DNA of 64,000 nt, taken from NCBI RefSeq assembly GCF_001593005.1, contig NZ_LQZQ01000001.1, positions 248,001-312,000 on the forward strand. Direction: 5' to 3'. The position numbers were made by a program, and so were the translations under genes. The first letter of the stretch is position 1; each line of letters starts with the position of its first letter. Origin of the DNA: Roseivirga ehrenbergii. Lineage in GTDB: Bacteria; Bacteroidota; Bacteroidia; Cytophagales; Cyclobacteriaceae. Positions 25,891 through 34,664 of this stretch are shown here, one piece after another. Under the pieces are notes generated by a model. It saw only the letters and a program-made list of their open reading frames with translations. It searched no databases and was not told where the DNA came from.

Positions 25891-27162
25891 TTATTGCCAC
25901 CATTCTGGTTTTTCGAGGCTACCTCTATGTCTACAGTCTATACAAAGGCGGTGGGCAAGAAACTTCGTGTCATTAAGTGGGTCATAATCATAAACTTCAT
26001 AAAAAGCTCGTTTTACCAGTTCGTCTCCCAACAACATCTCTGGAACGCCATTGGCTTTATAAAATGAATTCAGGTCTCCTTCAAACTCTAGGACATCATA
26101 CTCTTCACAAGTGCGAACTACATAGTCCATTACTTTTTCATCTAACTGAAAAGGCTCTAGAAAGACTCTTTTGCTGCTCGCTCCAGAAACCTCAAAATAA
26201 CCCAATACTTTTTCGTCTGGTGAATCCATTGATAAAATATTCCCCACAATTGCACCATGCTGTTTATCAAACAATGAACCATTGGATTCATTAAACAGTT
26301 CTATTTTTCGATAGTAACCATATGCCTGAACACTTATAGCCCGTTGAGTTACTTCAATAGAATATTTGGTAGTGACATCGAAATTGGACGCTTCTGAAAA
26401 GAAGATTGGAATTTCACGTAGTTCCCTATTACTGTTGCTAGCAGACGAGGCTAATACCACTTCATCAAATTTACTTTCTCTATAACATTCGCTTACATCA
26501 GTATTAAAGGGATCAAGAATATAAATGGGATCTGACATTCCACCAGGGTATATAATTGTTGTCTCATATTTTTTTGGAAAAGGAACTATAACTTGATGGG
26601 CATCAGTCCATTCATAACGATAAAACTGGGTGCTTTGACTGTCATCTTCTACATCAATAAAAAACTGAACCCCTGGGATGGAAATAGCTTCTTGACCAAC
26701 AGGTTCAACAGCAAAACGATTATAAATCTCTGTGATTTCAGGCGCAGGTACAAGTTTTTCAACTGATGATTGATATTTTTTTCCTTCACGAGTAGTAATA
26801 AAAAGTGTATAACTTTTTCCTGCTTCTCCAGCAAAAGAGGCTGAAGAAAGGTAATTACCCGAACTTTGTTCTGTAAAGTATGTACGAACTCCCAGATTAT
26901 CTTCTACCCAAACTGTGGAGCCTGTTGCAGCATTGAAGGTATCATCCACATCTCCATCGATGGGCGAGGTGTAAAACAAACGAACTTCATGGGCTTTTGC
27001 CTGATCAGAAATATTGGCATCTACCACCAGTAGTTTTTCATATGTAAAAGAGGTCGTATCTATTTCTTCAATGCAGGAGGTTGCAAAAAACACCAGCAAC
27101 ATTAAGTAAATGCGAGTCAATGCCCATTGTGTTATTCCTTTCATTCTGAACCTCTTTTCCAT
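25891..27162 (-). CDS. DUF4249 lipoprotein, copy 2 of 3
   Basis: About 423 residues from ATG 27162 (alternatives 27195 and 27144). Lipobox ATSC then IEEID. The N-terminal half is a near-copy of copy 1 at DNA level. The C-terminal third is the odd one of the three: KANGVPEMLLGDELVKRAFY replaces the EDLPED...IPIRELYELYD block shared by copies 1 and 3, though the closing CIDCRHRGSLEKPEWWQ is kept. Its variable loop (KKYETTIIYPGGMSDPIYIL) is the longest of the three. Role as for copy 1, inferred. Confidence 0.87.
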   Translation of the reverse strand: MEKRFRMKGITQWALTRIYLMLLVFFATSCIEEIDTTSFTYEKLLVVDANISDQAKAHEVRLFYTSPIDGDVDDTFNAATGSTVWVEDNLGVRTYFTEQSSGNYLSSASFAGEAGKSYTLFITTREGKKYQSSVEKLVPAPEITEIYNRFAVEPVGQEAISIPGVQFFIDVEDDSQSTQFYRYEWTDAHQVIVPFPKKYETTIIYPGGMSDPIYILDPFNTDVSECYRESKFDEVVLASSASNSNRELREIPIFFSEASNFDVTTKYSIEVTQRAISVQAYGYYRKIELFNESNGSLFDKQHGAIVGNILSMDSPDEKVLGYFEVSGASSKRVFLEPFQLDEKVMDYVVRTCEEYDVLEFEGDLNSFYKANGVPEMLLGDELVKRAFYEVYDYDPLNDTKFLAHRLCIDCRHRGSLEKPEWWQ

Positions 27163-27241
27163 TTTCTTTAAATCATGTAAGACCGGAAGAGCCATATTGA
27201 AATAACTCTACATTGAATAACTACATTCCTTTCAATCCATA

Positions 27242-28492
27242 TTATTGCCACCACTCTGGTTTTCCAAGACTACCTCTCTTTCTACAGTCTGCACAAAGGC
27301 GATGAGCCAAGAATTTAGTACCAGTATACTGATCGTAATCGTAAAGCTCATAAAGTTCACGTATAGGAATTACAGTACCTCTCAAATCTTCAGGAAGGTC
27401 GGTAGCTTCATAAAAGGTGGTCAATGATCCGTCAAAATCCATAGCTGAATATGTTTCGCAAGGCTTAGTTACATATTCATAAACTTCAGGATCTAACTCA
27501 AAAGGATCTAAAAAAACCCTTTTGCTACTTGCGCCAGCCACTTCGAAATAACCTAACACTTGCTCATCAGGAGAGTCAATAGACCGAATATTCCCTACAA
27601 TTATACCTTGTTGCTTATCGAACAACGAACCGTTTGATTCGTTGAAGAGTTTAATTTTTCGGTAGTAGCTATAAGCCTGCGGGCTTATAGCTCGCTGTGT
27701 AATTTCAATAGAATACATGGTGGTGACATCGAAATCAGTAGCTGGAGAAAAACTAATTGGTATTTCACTCAACTCTCCATTAATATTCGTAGCTGATGTA
27801 GCCAGTATCAGCTCCTTAAATTGATTCTCTCTGTAACATTCCTGCACATCTTCATTAAAAGGAGTAATTCTATAGTACATAGCTAAGCCTACATAATACG
27901 GAGTGGCTTCCCACTTTTTGACAAAGGGAACCATTACTTGATGAGCATCAGTCCATTCGTATCTATAAAACTGAGTGCTTTGGTCTGCCTCTTTAACATC
28001 GATAAAAAACTGAACTCCAGGTGTAGCACCCCCCTCTTGGTCAGTTGATTCAATTGCAAAACGATTGTAGATGTCACTCACCTCTGGTGCTGCCACCAAT
28101 TTTTCGAATGAGGATTGATAGCGCTTTCCTTCGTTGGTTGTAATAAACAGCGAATAGCTCCTGCCTGCCTCGCCAGCATAAGTGTCAGCGGTAAAATAAG
28201 CACCCGCACTTTGCTCATAGAGATCAATACGACTGCCAAGGTCATCTTCTATCCAAACTTCTGCTCCTGAAACTGCATTGAAAATATCATCTACGTCTCC
28301 ATCTACTGGAGTAGTATAAGACAAACGTACTTCATGAGCTTTTGCTTGGTCAGATATATTGGCATCTACTACCAAAAGTTTATCATAAGTAAAAGAAGCT
28401 GTTTCTATCTCTTCAATACAAGAAGTAGTAGCAAACACCACCAACATTAACAACCAGAGTTTGGCTAATGTCTTGTAATTAACCTTTTTCAT
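27242..28492 (-). CDS. DUF4249 lipoprotein, copy 3 of 3
   Basis: 416 residues with a short, typical lipoprotein signal (MKKVNYKTLAKLWLLMLVVF, Cys25 then IEEIE). It overlaps the 3' end of the plug-like gene by 14 bp, so it is probably translationally coupled, and it is likely the ancestral copy of the array. Same conserved Cys set (ECYREN, KPCETY, CADC) and WWQ end. Synonymous positions differ clearly from copies 1 and 2. The variable loop reads KKWEATPYYVGLAMYYRI. Confidence 0.88.
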   Translation of the reverse strand: MKKVNYKTLAKLWLLMLVVFATTSCIEEIETASFTYDKLLVVDANISDQAKAHEVRLSYTTPVDGDVDDIFNAVSGAEVWIEDDLGSRIDLYEQSAGAYFTADTYAGEAGRSYSLFITTNEGKRYQSSFEKLVAAPEVSDIYNRFAIESTDQEGGATPGVQFFIDVKEADQSTQFYRYEWTDAHQVMVPFVKKWEATPYYVGLAMYYRITPFNEDVQECYRENQFKELILATSATNINGELSEIPISFSPATDFDVTTMYSIEITQRAISPQAYSYYRKIKLFNESNGSLFDKQQGIIVGNIRSIDSPDEQVLGYFEVAGASSKRVFLDPFELDPEVYEYVTKPCETYSAMDFDGSLTTFYEATDLPEDLRGTVIPIRELYELYDYDQYTGTKFLAHRLCADCRKRGSLGKPEWWQ

Positions 28493-30707
28493 TCGTACGC
28501 TCTTTTACCTTGATTTTTTTAATTATTGAAACTGGAATTCCTTCTTCTGTAAAACCTTCAATCACCAATTCAAAATCCCCTTCTACATCTGAAGTGTTGA
28601 ATTGAATTTGTTCTACTCCGTCTTCGGCTACCTCATATTCAGGCGCCCATAACAATTGAATTCTAGCGTCTGGAATTCTCAGGTCTTCTAAGTGGTTTCC
28701 TCCTGCAGTTTTTGGTTCTGCTTCAGGCGTCAACAAACTGAAAGCCATATGATTGTTTTTTATTTCAAAGCCTCCAAGGTTGCCCTCTATAGTTTTGAAA
28801 CTTAGTACTCCATCTGCGATATAAGAGCCTAAAAAATAGCGTTTATTGGCTATGTCTACACTTTTTATTCTATATGGACTGAATTCTAATAAATCGGGGG
28901 CGTGAACCGGCACACCATCTAGCAACACCAATGACTCCAACTCAAAATCAAAATTTGAATCTAAATCGTAGACCACAAAACGTTTCACGCCACGTTTCTC
29001 TCTTACACCCGCCACAGAAATGTACTCTACTAAATGCTCTTTGAGAGTACGGAACCTTACATAATCATCGAATTCGTAATGAGCATTAAAGGCGCTCATT
29101 GTTGGTAAAATATTGTTTTCTGTTTCTGAAGAATCAACAAGAGGTGTGAAATAGGCGTTTTCTAGCTGGCTGATGATACTACGCTCTCTAATTTCTGCAA
29201 GTTGAGTTGTATCAATAATCACTGGAGAGAAATCCAACTGATGTTGCTTCTTAAAGTTATCGTTAATCTCAAAGGAATATTCGCTTTCAAACTCAGGCAT
29301 GGTAAGGTGAGCATCCGTTTGCTTTCCTCGATTCATTGTTTGGTACTCGAGCAAAAATCGCCCCTCACTGTCTGTTCTTGCTACAGACATATTCAGAATT
29401 TTTTCACCGGTCAGGCTAAGTATAACATTTTTATTTTCCACAGAAGCTGAACCACTTTCTGCTTTCAAGACACCTTCAAGCAATTGATAACGGTACTCTG
29501 GTAAAAATGAAATGCTGGTAGGTAATTCTTTTTCGTCTATTTGATAAAAACTTGCTGCATTTTGTAGTTCAGTGTAATCAAGGTTTTCTGGTAAACTAAG
29601 GCCTTCTTTAGAGAAAGCCGCATACATTTGCGGTGTTTGGTTGCCATATGATTTACGAATAGAAACACTATAATTTCCTTTAGCGAGCTGTTGCTCAATT
29701 ACGGCTGGCGATCGGGTTTCAAGAATAGTTGGTGATGTTTCTAAACCAAGTTTTGTATTGAACAAAGGAACCAAATAGCTTAACCTTCCTCGGCTATCTT
29801 TGAAAGAAACCCTTAAAACATCATAAGGTAATTCTGTTCTTTTTATTCTAATTGGGTAGGTACTCTGTACATCGCGCTCTAAAACTACGTTTCCTTGATG
29901 CTCAATGTAAAGCCTACCACCTTTCACATCACCATACGGCTTCAATTCAATTTCAGCATCACTATGCAAAATATTTAGCCCCACACCTGTGTCTGTAGCA
30001 GATGGCAGATCAAAGAACTTAAATCCTCCTTCAGGGTTTTCTATAAGCATTTGGTAAGACTTTCCCATTTCAGGGCTAATCTCAAAAGCGCCAAAGCCGT
30101 TGGCATCGCTATTAATATCTACTATTTGCTTTCCATCTTCGCTAATTACTCGGCCTTTCCTTATCAGCGGTTTATTGCCTTGGCTCACTTTAAAAACCAC
30201 ATTATTGGCAGCGTTTGCTATTAAAACACCTGAAACTGTATTAAAATCTACCGTTACATCTTCGGTTAAAACATCTGCATTTGTATGCCCTTTATATGGA
30301 TTAATAAATACAAGTGGTGCTTGAGCTACATCATCGAAGTTTCGCATCCAGCGAGTGTAAGCCACAAGGTAATATTGACCAGTTTCCGTATTGGATGGAA
30401 TAAAAAACTCTCCACTGGCCTTTCCATTTTCCAGCTGGTGTTTCCGCTGAAAAACAACTCCTCCTTCACCTATTAATTCAACATAAAGGTATTTACTAAG
30501 AGCCGAAGGTTTGTTTGTTGTATTACTTAAACAGAAAGTTGAATACTGAAGAGTTTCTCCAACAAGTAAATCGTGAGTATTAACATCGATAAACACTCGC
30601 TCTCTTACGTTTTCCGTTTGGGCAATAGTATTTATAGTGGCTACTAAAAACAGGGTAATTATAGCCAAAAATCGGTTTGTTCTTATGTGAGTTATTTTCA
30701 TCTCCAT
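28479..30707 (-). CDS. Secreted MG2-like protein with plug-like C-terminal domain
   Basis: 742 residues with signal peptide (about residues 1-29, ending TINTIAQ). Residues 35-135 resemble an MG2-type strand domain (GEFFIPSNTETGQYYLVAYT), followed by carboxypeptidase-regulatory-like segments. Near residues 590-650 is a stretch like a TonB-receptor plug: LVLLDGVPVHAPDLLEFSPY, then IKSVDIANKRYFLGSYIADG, then GVLSF..TIEGNLGG, yet no beta-barrel follows; the protein ends in an Ig-like tail. Its ATG shares one base with the receptor's TGA. Possibly a periplasmic or outer-membrane partner of the receptor; inferred. Confidence 0.75.
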   Translation of the reverse strand: MEMKITHIRTNRFLAIITLFLVATINTIAQTENVRERVFIDVNTHDLLVGETLQYSTFCLSNTTNKPSALSKYLYVELIGEGGVVFQRKHQLENGKASGEFFIPSNTETGQYYLVAYTRWMRNFDDVAQAPLVFINPYKGHTNADVLTEDVTVDFNTVSGVLIANAANNVVFKVSQGNKPLIRKGRVISEDGKQIVDINSDANGFGAFEISPEMGKSYQMLIENPEGGFKFFDLPSATDTGVGLNILHSDAEIELKPYGDVKGGRLYIEHQGNVVLERDVQSTYPIRIKRTELPYDVLRVSFKDSRGRLSYLVPLFNTKLGLETSPTILETRSPAVIEQQLAKGNYSVSIRKSYGNQTPQMYAAFSKEGLSLPENLDYTELQNAASFYQIDEKELPTSISFLPEYRYQLLEGVLKAESGSASVENKNVILSLTGEKILNMSVARTDSEGRFLLEYQTMNRGKQTDAHLTMPEFESEYSFEINDNFKKQHQLDFSPVIIDTTQLAEIRERSIISQLENAYFTPLVDSSETENNILPTMSAFNAHYEFDDYVRFRTLKEHLVEYISVAGVREKRGVKRFVVYDLDSNFDFELESLVLLDGVPVHAPDLLEFSPYRIKSVDIANKRYFLGSYIADGVLSFKTIEGNLGGFEIKNNHMAFSLLTPEAEPKTAGGNHLEDLRIPDARIQLLWAPEYEVAEDGVEQIQFNTSDVEGDFELVIEGFTEEGIPVSIIKKIKVKERTNEKG

Positions 30708-33499
30708 CAGAATTTAAAGTTGTAAGAGATGGTCGGGATTGGCGAGCCAAATACAGATAGTTTATAGCCTTTTACTACCCCATCTTCTAAATCAAAGTAA
30801 AGAGAGAATGGGTTTTTCCTACCAACAAGATTATAAATTGAGACAGACCAGAAAGAGTGAGCCCCTTTAGTTATTCTATGCCCCCATTTTAAAGTAAAGC
30901 CCAAATCCATTCTGAAATAGTCTGGAATTCGGTATTCATTCCGGTTAGAATAGTTTAGAATTTCAACCCCGTTCAACTTATAAAGTCCTGTAGGGAAAGT
31001 AATAGGTCGGCCAGTGCTGTAAGCAAGGTTATACGATACAGTAAACCTTGACGTAATTTCATAGTTACTCACCAAATTGATGGTGTGCGGTTTGTCGTAA
31101 TTGGTAGGGAAGAACTTGCCGTTATTGACCGTTTCCTCATCAAACTCTCCATCTAACTTTATAAAAGTACGTGCATATGAATAGTTAAACCAACCGTTCA
31201 ATCGACCTGTGGATTTCTTCAAAGACAATTCTAAACCGTATGATTTTCCAGGGCCTTGAAGCGCAATAGATTCAATTCTATCATTTAATAGAAAATCAGC
31301 TCCTGTTTTAAAATCTAGCAGGTTATCTAATTTTTTCGCATATAATTCTAGTGAAGTTTCTAGTTCACTATTTAGGAAGTCTTCATAATAACCAAGCGAT
31401 ATTTGATCGCCAGTTTGAGGTTTTATATAACTGTTTGAAAGCCTCCAAATATCAGTGGGTGACAAGGATGAACTGTTAGATAGCGCGTGTAAATACTGCC
31501 TACTTTTATCGTAGCTGAGCTTTACAGAACGACTATCGCCTAGCATATACCTCGCGGCCAATCGTAACTCAGGGCCTTGATATGTTTTTATAAAGTCACC
31601 TTTTCCATGGATTATTTGACCAGTCTGGGTGTCGGCATTCTTAGGAGCATTTTCCAAATAAAGGCTGGTAACTCCTGGGCCTAAATATGTGAAAAAACTA
31701 TATCGAAGACCATAATTAAAACTCAGCTTTTCATTGATTTCGTGCTTATCAGAAACATAGAGCCCCCCTTCAATTCCTTGTTCTGGACTTAGTTGAACCG
31801 CAGCGGCTATAGACTCTTCGCCAATAGGTGATTTAGAACCGGGGTTGATGTCATATCTTTTTGCTTCCAATCCAAAATTGAGCTGGTGAGCAGCCTGCAA
31901 ATCCTTATTAATATCAAGTCTTGCTCCATACTCTTTTATTCCAAAATCTTGTCCAAAAGCATTTTTCACCAGCTGAGTTGACTCGAAGTCATACTCATAT
32001 TTGCTGTATGTAGCTATTAGAGAAGCATCCATAGTTTCGTTTACTCTGTGTAGCCATTTGGCTGAAGCCATCTCATTGATATAAGAGAAATCAGAGAATG
32101 AAAACAGTGTATCGGAACTCAACCTAAAGTCATCTTTACTCAGGTAAGCCGAAAGTGACAATTTGTTTTCTTGATTGATTTCATGATCGTACTTAACTAT
32201 AAAATCACTAAAAGAAACCTTGTTACCTTTGAAATCCGAATGGGCCACACTCTGAAGAATCCAATCAGAATAAGTAACCCTTCCACTGGCCAAAAGAGAC
32301 GATTTACCTTCTATTATAGGAATTTCAGCCGTTACTCTAGATGTAATTGGTGACACCCCGCCTTCCACAACAAGTTTTTCTTTATTGGCTGTTTTGGCTG
32401 CGATTTCAAAAACTGATGACAATCTTCCTCCACGGCTGGCAGGAATACCGCTTTTGAAAATATCCATTCCCTGAAGGGCATCAGAGTTGAATACTGAAAA
32501 GAAGCCCATAAAGTGTGATGCATTATATACTGTAGCGCCTTCGAAAAGGAATAGGTTCTGATCAGACTTTCCTCCCCTAACATTAAACCCTGCTGCGCCT
32601 TCTCCTACAGTTTGAATACCAGCAAAGGTAGTGGCTACTTTTAAAATGTCTTTTTCACCCAAAACCACAGGCACTGTTCTAGACTGCTCTACATTGAGTC
32701 GCTCAACCCCCGTAGTTAATCGCTCAATATTGGCTCCTCTATTGGCTTCTACAATTACTTCATTCAAAGCAATTACATCTACATCCATTCCGATATTAAG
32801 CTGACCATCTGAAAAGAGAATAATATTTCTTCTGGCTCGTTTCATTCCTGTGAATTGCACTTGTAACTCGTGTTTTCCATTCGGAATATTCAAAGAATAA
32901 AATCCATCCTTGCCCGAAATTGACCCCTTATTTCCGTCTGGGGTATACACAAGCGCTCCTTCCACAGGTTCTCCAGTACTATTGTCTTTAATATAACCTA
33001 CCAGCGTTGAATTACTTCCCGCTTTGAACTGGGCTCTACTTCCCACTTCAAAAACATAATTTTCTAGGTCTTTGCTGTTCTGTGTTTCGCCCTTAAACTC
33101 TTTGGTAAAAAGAAGCTCTTTTGCTTCATCTGCCTTTGGCTCTTCCTTTCGCTTATTCGCTTGAGCCAAAACATTACTAACTATTTCAGGTGTAGTAATA
33201 ATGGTAATTCCGTTAGTTAAATATACTTTTTGCCCCTCCAAGTAAAAGCGTAAAGAAGTATTTTCAACAAGCTTGTTTAGTGCAGTTTCTAAAGGTGTTT
33301 GACTAAATACGCCAGTGAATTGCAACGAATCAATCCACTCTTTTTTGTAGAAAAAAGTATAAGCCAAGCTGGCTTCCATATCCAAAACAACCTTCTCAAA
33401 TGGAGCACTTTCATAAGTTCCAGAAAAAGTTGGTTGATTTTGCTGGGCAAAGCCATTGAGGCTTAATACCAATAAGCTAATTGCGATTATTTTTCTCAT
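30707..33499 (-). CDS. TonB-dependent receptor with STN and CarboxypepD-reg-like domains
   Basis: 930 residues. Signal peptide 1-18 (LNGFAQ), STN domain about 20-100 (FEKVVLDMEASLAYTFFYKK), CarboxypepD_reg-like domain about 165-245 (LVGYIKDNSTGEPVEGALVY), plug about 250-380 (FNVRGGKSDQNLFLFEGATV) and a C-terminal barrel ending SYNFKF. STN domains usually signal to a FecR anti-sigma factor, but no fecR or sigma gene is near. Unlike SusC pairs it is not followed by susD; DUF4249 lipoproteins occupy that role in the operon. Start overlaps the previous gene (ATGA). Substrate unknown. Confidence 0.93.
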   Translation of the reverse strand: MRKIIAISLLVLSLNGFAQQNQPTFSGTYESAPFEKVVLDMEASLAYTFFYKKEWIDSLQFTGVFSQTPLETALNKLVENTSLRFYLEGQKVYLTNGITIITTPEIVSNVLAQANKRKEEPKADEAKELLFTKEFKGETQNSKDLENYVFEVGSRAQFKAGSNSTLVGYIKDNSTGEPVEGALVYTPDGNKGSISGKDGFYSLNIPNGKHELQVQFTGMKRARRNIILFSDGQLNIGMDVDVIALNEVIVEANRGANIERLTTGVERLNVEQSRTVPVVLGEKDILKVATTFAGIQTVGEGAAGFNVRGGKSDQNLFLFEGATVYNASHFMGFFSVFNSDALQGMDIFKSGIPASRGGRLSSVFEIAAKTANKEKLVVEGGVSPITSRVTAEIPIIEGKSSLLASGRVTYSDWILQSVAHSDFKGNKVSFSDFIVKYDHEINQENKLSLSAYLSKDDFRLSSDTLFSFSDFSYINEMASAKWLHRVNETMDASLIATYSKYEYDFESTQLVKNAFGQDFGIKEYGARLDINKDLQAAHQLNFGLEAKRYDINPGSKSPIGEESIAAAVQLSPEQGIEGGLYVSDKHEINEKLSFNYGLRYSFFTYLGPGVTSLYLENAPKNADTQTGQIIHGKGDFIKTYQGPELRLAARYMLGDSRSVKLSYDKSRQYLHALSNSSSLSPTDIWRLSNSYIKPQTGDQISLGYYEDFLNSELETSLELYAKKLDNLLDFKTGADFLLNDRIESIALQGPGKSYGLELSLKKSTGRLNGWFNYSYARTFIKLDGEFDEETVNNGKFFPTNYDKPHTINLVSNYEITSRFTVSYNLAYSTGRPITFPTGLYKLNGVEILNYSNRNEYRIPDYFRMDLGFTLKWGHRITKGAHSFWSVSIYNLVGRKNPFSLYFDLEDGVVKGYKLSVFGSPIPTISYNFKF

Positions 33500-34200
33500 T
33501 GGATAGAAAGGTTATCACAGTACTTGGCCAAGTGGATCAGGAAACTTTCCTTACCCATTCTATTTATTTCACGAGATTCTTGTGATCGCATAAACTTTTT
33601 TATATCCTTTTTGTGTGTTGGGAATTGTTTTAGATAAGACTTTTTATTCTTGATGCGCACCTTCTCATTATTAGTCAATAAATAGAGTTCATCCGTACGT
33701 GCATAGTCAAACTCACGGTTTTGGATAACCAAACGCTTTGAGCTTTCTTTAACAAGTGAAAGCTGTTCTCCCTCAAAGATTATCAGGTAGTAGCCTGTTG
33801 CGTCATTCTTTGGTTTAAATACTCCGGCAGGGGTTTTAACCCAGTTAACTAATTTTTGATCTAGGGTAATGGTTTGTTTATTCAATGGATGCGAGATGTA
33901 CGCAAGCTGCTGCTCTATATCATACTTAATGCGAACATTATCGTAGCGCTGGTTATCATACATAATGCTGGCCTTCATCCAGTCCAGCGTATTCTCTGTA
34001 AAAAAAGCATTGACCTTTGGGCGTTGTGAAGCCAAACTAGCAAGTACTCCTGTCATCGGTTTAATATTTACCGAATCGAAACGTGTACTGTACCAAGAGT
34101 TTATATCTCCTTCTAAGTTAAAATCCTTTAGGCTGTATTGCTGTCCATACACCTTAATTTGAATAAGTATAAGGAGAGTTATAAGAGTAAGACGCTTCAT
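33496..34200 (-). CDS. Secreted protein of unknown function opening the receptor operon
   Basis: 234 residues with signal peptide MKRLTLITLLILIQIKVYGQ. No recognised domain. The middle is beta-rich (NVRIKYDIEQQLAYISHP, then GYYLIIFEGEQLSLVKES); the C-terminus is helical and basic (KKDIKKFMRSQESREINRMG). It overlaps the receptor start by 4 bp and has a promoter box upstream, so it is the first gene of a six-gene operon. Similar proteins beside TonB receptors are familiar in this phylum, but I cannot give a function. Confidence 0.72.
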   Translation of the reverse strand: MKRLTLITLLILIQIKVYGQQYSLKDFNLEGDINSWYSTRFDSVNIKPMTGVLASLASQRPKVNAFFTENTLDWMKASIMYDNQRYDNVRIKYDIEQQLAYISHPLNKQTITLDQKLVNWVKTPAGVFKPKNDATGYYLIIFEGEQLSLVKESSKRLVIQNREFDYARTDELYLLTNNEKVRIKNKKSYLKQFPTHKKDIKKFMRSQESREINRMGKESFLIHLAKYCDNLSIQ

Positions 34201-34664
34201 AATGTAAGGCTAAAAAAAAACTGACCACTATTCATAATTTAATATTTTAACTACAAATATTTAAATAATAGAATCTGCCGCGCCAAATATATAAAAGATA
34301 TAAGATCAATTGCAAGTATATTTATGAGGGCTCTATTAATTAATTACTTACTGGTATCTGTTGTTCAACAATCAAGACACCGCTTACCCTCAATAGGTTG
34401 CGTTAGGTGGGCATAATTTTCCATGATCGGCCTTATCTGTCTTTTTACAAACTTTGAATTCCTAGATAGATAAAAGCAAAACGCTAAACTTTAGATAGGT
34501 TACTTTCTAAGTCTAGATATTTTTCAACCCACTATTGAAAACTGAGCTTGAAGAGAACTAGAGAGAAATGCGAGCAACCCCAAAAGTTAGGAGAGTTTAA
34601 AAATGAATATTAAGCCCTTAGCTATAAAAAAACTGTTCGATAATTGATCGTTGTAACCGAAAAC
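34201..34664. other. 464-bp intergenic region between the receptor and RND operons
   Basis: AT-rich, with no supported reading frame or RNA gene. It holds the receptor-operon promoter near 34284-34315. The rest has no long repeat or clear terminator by eye; transcripts from the RND side run away from it and the receptor operon starts in it. Confidence 0.5.
34284..34315 (-). promoter_or_regulatory. Promoter of the six-gene receptor operon
   Basis: On the minus strand TATATTTG (34291-34284) is an exact -7 box, and a TTG (34315-34313) lies 21 bases upstream, within the range for Bacteroidota -33 elements. It lies 84 bp before the first ATG at 34200. Confidence 0.58.

Larger units (their letters stand above)
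24561..28492 (-). repeat. Tandem array of three DUF4249 genes (about 1.35-kb units)
   Basis: Three paralogous genes sit in line with identical 46-bp spacers whose sequence is also conserved (25845-25890 and 27196-27241). DNA of copies 1 and 2 matches almost base for base over their 5' halves, including third positions, but differs much more in the 3' thirds; copy 3 is diverged throughout. This points to tandem duplication plus later duplication or gene conversion of the 5' halves. Confidence 0.88.

Noticed and set aside
24561-28492. The DUF4249 array as a transposon or phase-variable cassette
   Set aside because: No inverted ends, recombinase or transposase; simple tandem duplication explains it.
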